64,000 bases of DNA from Actinomyces trachealis. Its GTDB lineage: Bacteria > Actinomycetota > Actinomycetes > Actinomycetales > Actinomycetaceae. Below, one piece after another: positions 8,908 to 18,652 of the stretch (the stretch's first letter is position 1; every line of letters starts with the position of its first letter). The position numbers and the translations under genes are program-made. Under the pieces are notes generated by a model. It saw only the letters and a program-made list of their open reading frames with translations, ran no database searches and was not told where the DNA came from. The stretch lies in contig NZ_CP065027.1 in NCBI RefSeq assembly GCF_015711475.1, positions 1,550,001-1,614,000 of the forward strand, written 5' to 3'.

Positions 8908-10038
8908 TCAGTCCCCAGCTGTGCGTGGCAGCTCGGCCCAGTCGTCACGGTGCACCACCGGGGCAACGTGATCCGGTGCCGCAGCACCGCTGGAGCGGGC
9001 ATCTAGTACCTCGCTCAGCTCAGCCGCCGAGTAGCGGCACACGCCCCGGCCCAGCAGTCCGGAGGGCCCTAGGACCTCCACTACAGCGCCGGACTCGAAA
9101 TCTCCAGCAACCCCTACAACACCAGGCAAGAGCAATGATTTCTTACCTGCCGTGACCGCGTGCCCAGCCCCGGCGTCGACACTCAGTCGGCCCTCCACCT
9201 GGGCCGCGTGCGCCATCCACAGGCGGCGGCTAGAGCGATGCGGGCCGGTGACAGCGAACCAGGTGCCCAGGTCAGCGGGCAGCCCCTCACTGCCTAGGAG
9301 TTCCAAGGCGTCGTCGGCGCTGGCAATCATGGTGGCGGTGCCAGAGGCGCAGGCAATGGTGGCGGCCTGCACCTTGGTACGCATCCCGCCGGTGCCCAGG
9401 GTGGAGCCGCGCCCCGTGATGTCCACCGAGGCCAGATGGGCCGGGTCCGTCACGAGACGGATCGGCTCCGCCCCGGCCGCTCCTGGGCGGGCGGTCCACA
9501 GGCCGTCGACGTCGGTGAACAGGATGAGCAGGTCGGCGGCAACAAGGTGTGAGACCAGGGCGGCCAGGCGGTCATTGTCCCCCAGGGAAACCTCTGCCGT
9601 GTTGACGGCGTCGTTCTCATTAACCACTGGCACGGCCCCCATAGCCAACAGGGCATCAAAGGTGGAGCGCACAGTGCGGTAGTGGGAGCGCACGGCCACG
9701 TCCTGGCCGGTCAGCAGCACCTGGGCGGTCACCACCCCGTAAGCGCTCATGGAAGCTTCCCAACGCCCCACCAAACGGCCCTGGCCCACGCTCGCCGCCG
9801 CCTGCAGCAGGCGCAGCTCACTGGGGCGCTGCGCCAATCCCAAGGGCACCAGCCCGGCGGCCACAGCCCCGGAGGAGACCAGCACAACGTCATGACCGCG
9901 CCGCTTGAGGGAGGCGATCAAGGAGGCGAAGACGTCTATCCGGTTTAGGTCCAGGCCGCCATCGGGCCGGGTCAGGGAGGAGGAACCAACCTTCAGGACC
10001 ACCCGGGCACCAGTTGCCAAACACCGAGGGCGGCTCAC
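8908..10038 (-). CDS. proB: Glutamate 5-kinase
   Basis: 376 aa from a GTG at 10038 that overlaps the obg stop (GTGA). The amino-acid-kinase domain shows [29 protein letters not shown] and the GTGGMRTK loop near residue 220. A PUA-like C-terminal domain follows ([19 protein letters not shown]), giving the two-domain E. coli-type enzyme that is usually inhibited by proline. It phosphorylates glutamate in the first step of proline synthesis. Its translational coupling to obg is of the type often seen in high-GC Gram-positives. Confidence 0.96.
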   Translation of the reverse strand: MSRPRCLATGARVVLKVGSSSLTRPDGGLDLNRIDVFASLIASLKRRGHDVVLVSSGAVAAGLVPLGLAQRPSELRLLQAAASVGQGRLVGRWEASMSAYGVVTAQVLLTGQDVAVRSHYRTVRSTFDALLAMGAVPVVNENDAVNTAEVSLGDNDRLAALVSHLVAADLLILFTDVDGLWTARPGAAGAEPIRLVTDPAHLASVDITGRGSTLGTGGMRTKVQAATIACASGTATMIASADDALELLGSEGLPADLGTWFAVTGPHRSSRRLWMAHAAQVEGRLSVDAGAGHAVTAGKKSLLLPGVVGVAGDFESGAVVEVLGPSGLLGRGVCRYSAAELSEVLDARSSGAAAPDHVAPVVHRDDWAELPRTAGD

Positions 10039-11633
10039 CTCTGGTCCTCCAACTCTGCCTCCTCGCCTGCGGGCTGCCAGGTGGCGGCGTCAGTCCATAG
10101 GCCTTCCTCACGCTCGGCACGCAACTCAGCGCGGGCAGCCTCCTTGGCGTCCATGAGCTCGTGGTACTCGGCGCGACGCTGCACATTGGTGCGACGACGG
10201 ATCGGGTCAATGCGGTCATCAGTGCCGCGTGCGCCCAGCAGCTCGGGGCCGGTGGTTAAGGAAGGCTCCCAGGTGAAGAGCACGCCGCCCTCCACCTTGC
10301 CAATGAGCACGGGGTCGCCAGCATGAGCGCCAGCTTTGACTAACTCGTCCTCCACCCCAGCGGTAGCTAGCCGGTCCGCCAGATAGCCGATGGCCTCATT
10401 GTTGGAGAAATCGGTCTGGCGTACCCAACGCTCGGGCTTGTCCCCACGGACCTGGTAGACCTGCCCCTCACCGGGGTGCTGGATGCGGGTCACAGTCGCT
10501 ACAGCCTCGGGCTTGCGGCGCCCCACGGGAGCAGGCCGAATAATCGGCCTCTCGGCCTCCGCCTCGCCACTGGTGGGGGCCGCCTCATGGGCCTCCTCCA
10601 CGCGACTGGCCAGGGCGAAGGACAGCGACCGCAGGCCCTCATGGGAGACGGCTGAGACGATAAACACGGGCAGGCCGCGCTCCTCCAACTCGGTGCGCAC
10701 GAACTCTGCCAGCTCGGCGGCGTCAGGCACGTCCGCCTTGTTCAGCACGACCACGCGGGGCCGCTCCATCAGGGGCACGCGGCCGGTTTGGGCGGGGTCC
10801 GACTCCTTGTCCCCCAAGCCAGCGGCGTAGACGGCCAGCTCGGTCTCAATGGTGTCCAGGTCCGAGAGCGGGTCACGGCCGAGCTCCAAGGTGGCACAGT
10901 CGATCACGTGGGCGATCACGGCGCAGCGCTCGATGTGGCGCAGGAACTCCAGGCCCAGGCCCTTGCCCTGGCTGGCGCCGGGAATCAGACCAGGCACATC
11001 CGCGATGGTGTAGCGGGTATTGCCTGCCTCCACCACTCCCAGGTTGGGCACCAGGGTGGTGAAGGGGTAGTCAGCGATCTTAGGACGAGCGGCGGAGAGC
11101 GCCGCGATCAGGGAGGACTTTCCAGCGCTGGGATAACCCACCAGGGCTACGTCGGCGATGGTCTTTAGCTCCAGCACCACGTCACGCGCCTGGCCCGGCT
11201 CACCGAGCAGGTGGAAACCAGGAGCGCGACGGCGGGAGGAGGCCAGAGAGAAGTTGCCGCGCCCTCCGGTGCCTCCTTCAGCGACGGTTACGCGGGTACC
11301 CGCACCCAACAGGTCAGCAATCACCTGCCCCTCCTCGTCCTTGACGACGGTGCCCTCAGGCACCGGTAGGACCAGGTCGGCGCCGTCGGTGCCGCGCCGC
11401 CAGTCCCCCTTGCCGGGGCTGCCATTGCCTGCGCGGCGGTGCGGGGAGCGGTGGTAGCTGAGCAGGGTGGTGACGGCAGGGTCCACCTCCAGAATCACGG
11501 AGCCGCCGTGGCCGCCGTCGCCGCCATCCGGACCAGCCAGGGGCTTGAACTTCTCACGGTGGATGGAGGTGCAGCCGTCTCCGCCGTCGCCGCCGAAGGC
11601 GTGCAGCACCACACGGTCGATGAAGGTGGGCAT
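10035..11633 (-). CDS. obg: GTPase Obg/CgtA
   Basis: 532 aa from the ATG at 11633, preceded by aggagacc; the longer frame to 11906 runs antisense-like through rpmA and is not coding. The glycine-rich Obg fold comes first ([19 protein letters not shown]). The G domain has G1 [11 protein letters not shown]3 DVPGLI and G4 NKAD. An OCT-type C-terminal domain ([32 protein letters not shown]) follows. Obg is an essential ribosome-associated GTPase linked to 50S assembly and the stringent response. It lies downstream of rplU-rpmA, the classic order, and is coupled to proB. Confidence 0.97.
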   Translation of the reverse strand: MPTFIDRVVLHAFGGDGGDGCTSIHREKFKPLAGPDGGDGGHGGSVILEVDPAVTTLLSYHRSPHRRAGNGSPGKGDWRRGTDGADLVLPVPEGTVVKDEEGQVIADLLGAGTRVTVAEGGTGGRGNFSLASSRRRAPGFHLLGEPGQARDVVLELKTIADVALVGYPSAGKSSLIAALSAARPKIADYPFTTLVPNLGVVEAGNTRYTIADVPGLIPGASQGKGLGLEFLRHIERCAVIAHVIDCATLELGRDPLSDLDTIETELAVYAAGLGDKESDPAQTGRVPLMERPRVVVLNKADVPDAAELAEFVRTELEERGLPVFIVSAVSHEGLRSLSFALASRVEEAHEAAPTSGEAEAERPIIRPAPVGRRKPEAVATVTRIQHPGEGQVYQVRGDKPERWVRQTDFSNNEAIGYLADRLATAGVEDELVKAGAHAGDPVLIGKVEGGVLFTWEPSLTTGPELLGARGTDDRIDPIRRRTNVQRRAEYHELMDAKEAARAELRAEREEGLWTDAATWQPAGEEAELEDQR

Positions 11634-11691
11634 CTGGTCTCCTGGTGGTCGGCGTGGGACGGGCTGCGTTGTGGCTGTACTGCGCTTATGC

Positions 11692-11727
11692 CGCGAGGGC
11701 GGACGGCCGAAGCCATCCGCCCTCGCG
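11692..11727 (-). terminator. Long hairpin between rpmA and obg
   Basis: Arms 11692-11703 and 11716-11727 are perfectly complementary (12 bp). The 12-base loop itself can close with a further GGC/GCC stem after one C-A mismatch. There is no T tract. It may partially terminate after rpmA or mark an mRNA processing site, tuning obg below the ribosomal protein genes. Confidence 0.5.
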
Positions 11728-11748
11728 ATTGTCTGTGGCGTTCGAGGC

Positions 11749-12006
11749 TCAGGCCTCAGCGAGCACGACGTTGACGACCTTGCGGCCGCGGTGGGTGCCG
11801 AACTCGACACTGCCAGCGGCGGTGGCGAACAGCGTGTCGTCGTTGCCACGGCCCACGTTGTTACCGGGGTGGAAGTGGGTGCCGCGCTGGCGGACGATAA
11901 TCTCACCGGCCTTCACTAACTGACCGCCGTAACGCTTGACACCCAGGCGCTGCGCGTTGGAGTCGCGACCGTTGCGGGAGGAACCAAGACCCTTCTTGTG
12001 TGCCAT
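11749..12006 (-). CDS. rpmA: 50S ribosomal protein L27
   Basis: 85 aa. It begins [16 protein letters not shown] and contains [24 protein letters not shown] and [12 protein letters not shown], the standard L27 sequence. L27 sits near the peptidyl transferase centre of the large subunit. Unlike the Firmicutes form it has no cleaved N-terminal extension. It lies 42 bases downstream of rplU in the conserved rplU-rpmA-obg order. Confidence 0.98.
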   Translation of the reverse strand: MAHKKGLGSSRNGRDSNAQRLGVKRYGGQLVKAGEIIVRQRGTHFHPGNNVGRGNDDTLFATAAGSVEFGTHRGRKVVNVVLAEA

Positions 12007-12048
12007 CTCAGGCTTCTTTCTCTTGAGGCGTTCAGGACCGAAACGCGG

Positions 12049-12354
12049 TCACTTGATCGCGGTGACCTTGACGGCAGTCAGCTTGGCGCGGTGACCCTGG
12101 CGCTTGCGGAAGCCGGTCTTGTTCTTGAACTTGAGGATGTTGATCTTGGGGCCCTTCTCGTCGCCGATGATCTCGGCCTTGACGGAGGACTTGGCCAGGT
12201 CAGCGCCGGTGGTCACCTTGTCTCCGTCCACCAGCATGACGGGGGCGAGGGTGACCTCGTCACCGATCTCACCGGCAAGCTTGTCGACAACCACGACGTC
12301 GCCGACGGAGACCTTCTCCTGACGGCCGCCAGCCTTGACGATCGCGTAGACCAC
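12049..12354 (-). CDS. rplU: 50S ribosomal protein L21
   Basis: 101 aa when started at the GTG at 12354, giving the conserved N-terminus [16 protein letters not shown] longer open frame to 12402 adds 16 non-conserved residues. The C-terminal signature [13 protein letters not shown] is present. L21 binds 23S rRNA in the large subunit. It heads the rplU-rpmA-obg-proB-proA run. The upstream Shine-Dalgarno is weak, so the start rests on homology. Confidence 0.95.
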   Translation of the reverse strand: MVYAIVKAGGRQEKVSVGDVVVVDKLAGEIGDEVTLAPVMLVDGDKVTTGADLAKSSVKAEIIGDEKGPKINILKFKNKTGFRKRQGHRAKLTAVKVTAIK

Positions 12355-12432
12355 TTGTAGCTCATCTCTGTCGAAATCTTCGGACTCGGCCGCTTGGTCC
12401 ATCAGGACGCGGGCCGAAGCCTCCTTGGCAAA

Positions 12433-12469
12433 GGTGCTCTAAGCACCGGCGGACCACTTTACGTGGTCC
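12433..12469 (-). terminator. Two tandem hairpins between the surface-protein gene and rplU
   Basis: Perfect inverted repeats GGACCAC/GTGGTCC (12451-12457, 12463-12469) and GGTGCT/AGCACC (12433-12438, 12442-12447) lie just after the surface-protein stop and 80-115 bases before the rplU start. They may terminate the surface-protein transcript or belong to an L21 leader; the sequence does not decide. Confidence 0.45.
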
Positions 12470-12473
12470 TAGC

Positions 12474-15401
12474 TCAGCTATCCAAGCCAGATAGCGGCGC
12501 AGACCTGTGTTCTTCCGCACGACCCCGCAGCACGGCACCGCCTGCGACCAGGCAGAGGGCCAGAACCAGGAGTTCCGCCGAGACCCCCGTGCGGGCGAGA
12601 CTGCTCTTCTCAGCACCCTCCGCACCTCCCGCAGGGCCTCCGGAGACAGAACCGGGATCCCCCGCGGCAGCGGCATCGCCACCGCCTCCTGCAGCGCCTC
12701 CAGAGGAGGTCCCGGTTGCGCCGCCCGCAGTGGGCGGGCTGGACGGGGTGGCAGTCGCCCCAGCAGTCGCCGGGGAGCCGGGATCCGCACCGCTGGAGCC
12801 TGCTGGACGGGCTGCTACCGCGAAGGTGGCCGTGCCGAGGTCCGGCCTGCCTTTGAGACCGACCGTATGCATGCCCGCCGGGAAGTCCTCGGGTACGGTC
12901 CAGGTGGCAGTTGCCACGCCGTCGGCAACGGTGGCAGGCACCTCATGCACGCGGGAGCGGACCTCGAAGACGGCCTCTGCCTGGTTCACGCCGGTGGCGG
13001 TGAAGGTGATCTGCTCTCCGGCCACCACCTTGCTGGCGGAGACGGCCACGCCGGGGGTCAGGGTGCCGGACTGGCCGTCCGGGCTGGGCCTGGTGCCATC
13101 AGAGCCGGAGGGCTCCTCCCCCACTTGGAAGGTCAGGGTGGTGGGTCCGGCGACGACGTCGTGGTTGTCGCTGCGCAGGGCCCGCACACGCAGCCGGTAG
13201 GTGCCCGGCTCAGTGAAGACCCAGGCCCCGTGGTAGTGGGCCCCCTGGGTCATGGGGACCAGGGAAGGTTCGGTCTTGGAGGTGTCGATCAGTGGCGTGC
13301 CGAAACCCGCCCGCAGCCCACCTCCGCGACTGAACAGCGCCTTGCCTCCGGCAGGGCCCTGTTCCAGGGACACCTCCAGGTCCACTTTGCCCCCGTAGGG
13401 GGTCAGGTCGATGTGCTCGGCGCTCAGCCCGGGCCACAACTCGTCGGCCTCCTGCACGGCGGGCAGCAGGTAGACCGTCTGCCCGGTCCTGCCGATGACG
13501 TCGTAGGAGGGGTCGGACTCCTGGGGCCCACGTGTCCAGCGGTAGCGCTTGCCGACCGCGAGGGTCACGGAGGCGGGGTCGCGGAGCAGGCCGGAGCGCT
13601 TGTCCACGTCAGCGCCGACCGCGAGTGTTGGTTTGCCCGCCACCTGGGTCAGGCGCAGGTCCAGGTGTCCGGAGTCGAGGACCACCGGCGTGGTGCTCAG
13701 ACGCTCGACCTGCTTATTGGTGTCTGGGAGTGGTGGCCGGGGAGTCGGCGCCCCTCCTGGTGCGGTGCCACCATCGTGGTCATTGCCGCCGTCAGGCGCG
13801 GGGGGAGCCGGTGAGGCGGGAGGGGCGTCGGGTGTGGGAGGGGCGTCGGGAGTGGGAGGGGCGAGGGGCGCGGGGTCCTCCTGGTCCGGCACGCTCAGCA
13901 CTCCGCCGGAACGCTGTGGCATGGTCACCGTGGTGCTGACGGGGGCCTCCAGGGAGTCCACCAGCTGGTCCTGGACCACTGAGCCGAGGTTGGAGTAGGG
14001 GTGGGGGTAGAGGCTGATGCGGATGAGCAGGGAGTCAGCGCACGCGGACAGGTCCTTGGGGAGTTCCACCCGTTCCTGCCCGTTGGCCACGCCCTCAGCG
14101 GAGCAGGAGGCAGACTTGCGTCCTTTCTTGTCGTTGAAGGCCTCCACCTTGTACCCGAGTTGGAGGGCCGGGTCGATGCCGTTGAGCCGCAGTCCGAAGC
14201 CCGGGTCGACTGTGACCTCCACCCGGTCCTGCACGGCGGCCACCGGGTCCGGGGCGCTGACCCAGTTCCCTGCGGAGTTCTGGCTCATGATGGCTGCGGC
14301 TCCGGCACGCACCTGGACCCGTTCCTGCCCGGTCTCGTAGGACGTGGGCTCTGAGGCCCAGGCGCTGTTGGCGCCCTCCGAGATGAACACCGCCTGGTAG
14401 CTGCTGGCGCCGCTTCCCAGGGCCTCTGTGGCGGTGGCCCGGCCTCCTGCCACGGGCACCTCGGTTAGGTGGAAGCCGTCGATCAAGAGTACAAGGGTCC
14501 CGGACAAGCTCGGGTCACCGGCGTCGAAGGTGAAAACCGTGCGCATGTGGTCCTGCGCCGGGGTCAGTGACAAGTTGGCGTTGGGCAGCTCGGCCCGGCC
14601 CGCGGCCTGGAAGGCCTGGCGGATGTCGCCGACCTTGTGCGTGGAGGGGTTGGTGCCCCCGACCTGCCACACCAGGGTGCGGTCCTGGGAGGGAACCAGA
14701 CTGCCGTCCTGGTGCCTCGCGGTGCTGCGGTAGGTGACCTGGTAGCGGCCCGGCTTGGAGAAGGCCGTGTTCATGTGGCTGTGACGGGGGAAGAACACGG
14801 AGCGGTAGCGCGGGTCGGTGCTGGAGAAGACCCGGTTGACCCCGTCGGTCAACTCCGTGAAGACCTCCATGCGTCCGGGCCCCTGCAGGCCAACCAGGTC
14901 CAGCGTGTAGAGCTGCTGCTCGAAGGGAACGTCGTACGCGGCCTCTCCAATGAGGTCGTCCGCATCGATTCCCGCGTAGATGGGATCCTGTGCTGGTCCC
15001 GGCTCCTGGGGGGCCACGTTGTAGATGGTGCCGGGCGCCCCCAGGAAGGACAGCAGCTCCTGGTCACCGACCCGGTACAGGTGCTTGGGAACTCCGTCCC
15101 AGCTGGTGGATGTGGTTGACCCCACCCACAGGACGATGTCGTCAAGCTCATGGCCGGCCCCACGCACGGTGAGGGCCCCGGCCTCTGGGTCGTAGGAAGC
15201 GACGGGCGCATCAACATGGGTGCGGGTGATGACGTTGCGACCTTGGTCCTCACTGGCTGCGGCGGGCAGAGGGAGACTGCCTGCCAGGCCAACCGCCAGC
15301 GCCATTACCAGCGTGGCGGGGCGGAGGAGGATGCGCCTGCGGGGTTTGGTGGCCTTGTGCGCATGAGGGGGTGCGGCAGGGTGGGGAGAGTGAAGGAGCA
15401 T
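12474..15401 (-). CDS. Sortase-anchored surface protein with actinobacterial wall repeats
   Basis: 975 aa from the ATG at 15401, with ggaag 8 bases upstream. A signal peptide (about 1-51; basic KATKPRRR, hydrophobic stretch, AAAS) leads into repeat modules that share HxxWVFTxPGTYxL-type cores (GAWVFTEPGTYRLRV) with the proteins encoded across the divergent promoter. A Pro/Ala-rich linker lies in the middle. The C-terminus has LARTG, a hydrophobic helix and a charged tail: a wall-sorting signal of the LAxTG form. I place it with the anchored-repeat (choice-of-anchor M) family associated with metal ABC transporters. It probably captures or presents metal at the surface. A GATAATGA-containing box in its promoter matches one in the opposite promoter. 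Confidence 0.82.
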   Translation of the reverse strand: MLLHSPHPAAPPHAHKATKPRRRILLRPATLVMALAVGLAGSLPLPAAASEDQGRNVITRTHVDAPVASYDPEAGALTVRGAGHELDDIVLWVGSTTSTSWDGVPKHLYRVGDQELLSFLGAPGTIYNVAPQEPGPAQDPIYAGIDADDLIGEAAYDVPFEQQLYTLDLVGLQGPGRMEVFTELTDGVNRVFSSTDPRYRSVFFPRHSHMNTAFSKPGRYQVTYRSTARHQDGSLVPSQDRTLVWQVGGTNPSTHKVGDIRQAFQAAGRAELPNANLSLTPAQDHMRTVFTFDAGDPSLSGTLVLLIDGFHLTEVPVAGGRATATEALGSGASSYQAVFISEGANSAWASEPTSYETGQERVQVRAGAAAIMSQNSAGNWVSAPDPVAAVQDRVEVTVDPGFGLRLNGIDPALQLGYKVEAFNDKKGRKSASCSAEGVANGQERVELPKDLSACADSLLIRISLYPHPYSNLGSVVQDQLVDSLEAPVSTTVTMPQRSGGVLSVPDQEDPAPLAPPTPDAPPTPDAPPASPAPPAPDGGNDHDGGTAPGGAPTPRPPLPDTNKQVERLSTTPVVLDSGHLDLRLTQVAGKPTLAVGADVDKRSGLLRDPASVTLAVGKRYRWTRGPQESDPSYDVIGRTGQTVYLLPAVQEADELWPGLSAEHIDLTPYGGKVDLEVSLEQGPAGGKALFSRGGGLRAGFGTPLIDTSKTEPSLVPMTQGAHYHGAWVFTEPGTYRLRVRALRSDNHDVVAGPTTLTFQVGEEPSGSDGTRPSPDGQSGTLTPGVAVSASKVVAGEQITFTATGVNQAEAVFEVRSRVHEVPATVADGVATATWTVPEDFPAGMHTVGLKGRPDLGTATFAVAARPAGSSGADPGSPATAGATATPSSPPTAGGATGTSSGGAAGGGGDAAAAGDPGSVSGGPAGGAEGAEKSSLARTGVSAELLVLALCLVAGGAVLRGRAEEHRSAPLSGLDS

Positions 15402-15420
15402 GGACGCACTTCCAAGACGT

Positions 15421-15442
15421 ACGAAATGAGTTTCATTATCAG
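15421..15442 (-). promoter_or_regulatory. Putative Zur/Fur-type operator, leftward promoter
   Basis: Read on the - strand this AT-rich site contains GATAATGAAACTCATTTC (dyad-like GAAA..TTTC core) and ends about 28 bases before the start codon at 15401. It shares GATAATGAWWC with the site at 15566-15582. AT-rich dyads of this sort are typical of Fur/Zur operators; the regulator is inferred. Confidence 0.5.
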
Positions 15443-15565
15443 CATTACGCAATCACCCTCTCCCCGTCAAACCGCCAAGCCGGGCGAAGCGTCCCGCCAC
15501 AACCGATTCTGACCCGCGCCCACACCTGCCGATTTGCAACCCGCGCAGATCCACCCCTAGTGTGG

Positions 15566-15582
15566 TCGATAATGATTCCCAA
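15566..15582 (+). promoter_or_regulatory. Putative Zur/Fur-type operator, rightward promoter
   Basis: The sequence tcgataatgattcccaa ends about 20 bases before the ATG at 15602 and resembles Fur/Zur boxes (GATAATGAT). GATAAT at 15568-15573 could also serve as the -10 element, so binding here would block transcription. No convincing -35 was seen. Confidence 0.5.
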
Positions 15583-15601
15583 TACGACTAGGTGTGTCCC
15601 C

Positions 15602-18600
15602 ATGCTGCAACCTCCTTACCCGTCCCAGTCAGCCCCGCCCGCACCCTGGCCACAAGTAGGCCTGCTGCGGCTCATGGTCACCACCCTCGCTCTGACCCTC
15701 ACCCTGGTAGGCGCCCTCCAGCTAAATGCCCCCGCGCACGCCACCACCACCCCCACCCTCGTCAACTCCGGCAGGGTGGACCTGTTCCGGCTCACTGCGG
15801 ACGACACCTCCCCCGCCGCCCTGAGCGTCAGCACCACCCGTACGGACAGATCGGGCCAGGCCCCGCTGGACCCGGCCAGCACCGTCATCCAGGTCCTCTC
15901 CAACGGCCCCAAGTTGAACCCCTTCAAGCTGGAGGGCGTGGAGAAGGGCTACTACCTGGGAGGAGACCCCGAGGACCTGAGCGACTTCTCCGTGGGCTGG
16001 GACGCCACCGAGCTGGCGCCCCGCTACACCCGAGTCACCTCGAAGGTCGAGTCCGTGCGCGGTCCCCTGGGCGCGCACGTGTACCTGCACACTCTGAACG
16101 AGGACTACGAGCCCCTGGCGCTGCTAGCCTCCCCGGCACCCGCCGACCCGAGCAAGCCTGTGTACGAGCTGGGCGCCGGTATGAGCCTGAACGCACAGAC
16201 CAGCACTCCCACTGCCGTCAACTGGCTGTTCACCGCTCCCGGCACCTACGAGCTGCGCCTGGCACACCAGGCCACGGACGCCGACGGCGTGACCACGGCT
16301 ACCGCTCCGGCCACCACCTACACCTTCCAGGTGGGCCCAGAGGCAACTCCCAAGGACCAGCTCATCGAGACCACCACTCCCCCTCCTGGCACCCCCCTAC
16401 CGCCCCAGGACCAGGACCAGGACAGTGCTCCCAAGCCACCGGCCCTCAAGACTCCAGCCCCCAAGACTCCGGACGAGCGTCCGGCCCCGGCCCCCGACAA
16501 GCCCAGTGAGCCCAGCCCCAAGCAGTCTGAGTCCCCAGGTCCGGAGGGACCGCAGACCCCCCTGTCCGTGGCAGTGGCAGACACTCCCGTGGTCGGAGCC
16601 CCAGTCACCGTCACTGCGAAGGGATTCACCCCGGGCAGCCTGGTAGAACTGCTGGTGGACACCCAGCCACTGGACTCTGTGACCGCCGCCCCTGAAGGCG
16701 TCACCTCCACCTGGACCCCCACTGCCGCGCAGGTCGGCGAACGCACCATCACCGCTCGCTCCGGCAGCCGCAGCGTGGCCACCAAGGTCACGGTCACCGC
16801 CGCCAAGGCGCCCCAGGCCCCCGACAGCGACGAAACCCCCGCGCCAAACACGACTCCCACCGCCCCCAGCAGCGACAAGACCCCCAAGCAGACGCCGACG
16901 CCTGACACCCAGTGCCTGCCCGAAGGCGTCAAGACAGTCCTAGATCATGGGCACATCGACATGCTCAACCTGTCCTCCGACGCTGCGGGCTCCCTGAACC
17001 TCCAGCTCAAGGAGACGGTCACCAAGCCCGGTCAGCCACTCCTGCACGATCCGGCCACCGTGCTGCTGCAGGTCAAGGAGGCTGCCCTGGGCGAGCTTCC
17101 CGAGACCTCCCGCAGCGCCGTTCCCGGCCTGCCCGCACACGGTTACATCCTGGACCAGAGCGGCCAGGACCAGGACACCCTGATCTGGCCCGGCTGGGAC
17201 ACCACCGAGGCAGCCCTGGGGGGCTACGGTGCAGTCACCTTCGACGTGTCCTGGACCGGCCCCCAAGAGGCGACCATCCACACCTTCCTGACCTCCCTGG
17301 GCAAGGCCGACTCCGTGCTGACCGACGGCGGCTACGAGCTCAAGGCTTCTGGTTCCACCATCAGCCAGCCCACCCCCGCCCACAAGCACGTGAACTGGGT
17401 CTTCTCCCACGCGGGCCGCTACACGCTGCACGTCACCGCGCACGCCAAGAAGGCCGACGGCACCTCTCAGGCCGCCTTGCAGCGCGTCTATCGCATCGAC
17501 GTCGGCAAGGTCGCATGCGGGGGCCAGGCCACCAACCCTCCTAGCAACCAGTCCCACGGGCAAACCACCCCACCCCTCGTTGAGAAGAAGGAGCAGCAGG
17601 GCGGCACTGGCGGGTCGACCACAAACTCCTCCGTAAACTCCTCCGCAGGCACTCCCGCCGGATTGGTGGGTCACGTCGGCTCCAGCAGCAGCCACACCAG
17701 TGCGGGCGCCGCCCGTGCGACCGTGTGCCGTCCCACCGTCGTCACCCGTGAGGCCACCGTCGAGGAGGCCAAGAGCCTGGGCGCTTCTAGTGCTGCGGCG
17801 ACCACCGCCACTTCCGAGGCCACTGCCACCCCCGCAGGCGGCTCCGTAGTCGGCCAGGACGTGTGGATGATCCCCGCCAGCCAGGTCTCCGGTGTGCCGT
17901 GGCTGGGCCTGAACTCGCAGCACGAGTCCGTGGTCAACGGCTCCAGCGGCGAGGTGGTCTACACCCTGGCCTCCGTGGACGGGCCGGGCAACGTGGCTGT
18001 GTTCATGTCCGGTAAGCTCGGCTCGGGTGTGGGGGCGCACGTCTTCGACAAGGTGGGCGACTCCTACACGCTGCCCAAGAACACCCATGCCCACCCCAAC
18101 TGGGTATTCACCGCCCCCGGCACCTACAAAGTGGGCCTGGAGATGTCCGTGACCCCCAGTTCTGGCTCTTCCATCACCACTCCCAAAGCCTCCACCACCC
18201 TGACCTTCGTGGTGGGCCCCGAGGCCAACGGAAACGCCACTGACGGGCACTTCGACCTCGGCCCGGTGGCCGAGAGCGGTGCCCTGGTGGCCCGGGTGAA
18301 GGACGACCGCAAGCAGCCCGCCACCTGGGTGGACCCGACCACCCTCACCTTCGCCCTCGGGGACGCGGCCAAGCTCAAGGCCCCGCAGGAACTGTCATTC
18401 ATCTCCAGCAGTGCGAACACCAAGAGCGGTGGCACCGCCGGCAATGGTCGCCTGCAGGCAACCGGGGAGAAGGGCCCGAACGGCCGCCCGATGATCAAGG
18501 AGACAGTGGGACGCACCCCGGACGGCAAGTTCTGCACCCTGGCCTCCACCGGTGTCAGCACCCCGTCCCTGTTGGGCTCCTCCCTTGTGGCGGTGTCCGC

Positions 18601-18652
18601 TGGCGTGGTGCTGGCAGCCCTGCGACGCCGTCGCGGCGGGGTCCGGGCGTGA
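15602..18652 (+). CDS. Sortase-anchored ABC-transporter-associated repeat protein
   Basis: 1016 aa from the ATG at 15602 (aggtg 8 bases upstream); an in-frame ATG at 15572 lies inside the putative operator and is less likely. A signal peptide of about 46 residues ends in APAHA. At least three wall-repeat modules follow, each with an opening GxVDLF/GHIDML-type strand and a closing NWxFTxPGTYxL strand (for example NWLFTAPGTYELRL and NWVFTAPGTYKVGLEM). Pro-rich linkers and an Ig-like segment lie between them. The end is LASTG, a hydrophobic helix and RRRRGG, an LAxTG sorting signal. It heads the metal transporter operon and overlaps the next gene by GTGA. It fits the wall-anchored component of the actinobacterial anchored-repeat ABC system. 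Confidence 0.85.
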   Translation: MLQPPYPSQSAPPAPWPQVGLLRLMVTTLALTLTLVGALQLNAPAHATTTPTLVNSGRVDLFRLTADDTSPAALSVSTTRTDRSGQAPLDPASTVIQVLSNGPKLNPFKLEGVEKGYYLGGDPEDLSDFSVGWDATELAPRYTRVTSKVESVRGPLGAHVYLHTLNEDYEPLALLASPAPADPSKPVYELGAGMSLNAQTSTPTAVNWLFTAPGTYELRLAHQATDADGVTTATAPATTYTFQVGPEATPKDQLIETTTPPPGTPLPPQDQDQDSAPKPPALKTPAPKTPDERPAPAPDKPSEPSPKQSESPGPEGPQTPLSVAVADTPVVGAPVTVTAKGFTPGSLVELLVDTQPLDSVTAAPEGVTSTWTPTAAQVGERTITARSGSRSVATKVTVTAAKAPQAPDSDETPAPNTTPTAPSSDKTPKQTPTPDTQCLPEGVKTVLDHGHIDMLNLSSDAAGSLNLQLKETVTKPGQPLLHDPATVLLQVKEAALGELPETSRSAVPGLPAHGYILDQSGQDQDTLIWPGWDTTEAALGGYGAVTFDVSWTGPQEATIHTFLTSLGKADSVLTDGGYELKASGSTISQPTPAHKHVNWVFSHAGRYTLHVTAHAKKADGTSQAALQRVYRIDVGKVACGGQATNPPSNQSHGQTTPPLVEKKEQQGGTGGSTTNSSVNSSAGTPAGLVGHVGSSSSHTSAGAARATVCRPTVVTREATVEEAKSLGASSAAATTATSEATATPAGGSVVGQDVWMIPASQVSGVPWLGLNSQHESVVNGSSGEVVYTLASVDGPGNVAVFMSGKLGSGVGAHVFDKVGDSYTLPKNTHAHPNWVFTAPGTYKVGLEMSVTPSSGSSITTPKASTTLTFVVGPEANGNATDGHFDLGPVAESGALVARVKDDRKQPATWVDPTTLTFALGDAAKLKAPQELSFISSSANTKSGGTAGNGRLQATGEKGPNGRPMIKETVGRTPDGKFCTLASTGVSTPSLLGSSLVAVSAGVVLAALRRRRGGVRA

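Noticed and set aside
16940..18250. 436-residue open frame on the - strand opposite the anchored repeat protein
   Set aside because: Gly/Val-rich shadow without recognisable features; the + strand protein has a signal peptide, repeats and sorting signal.
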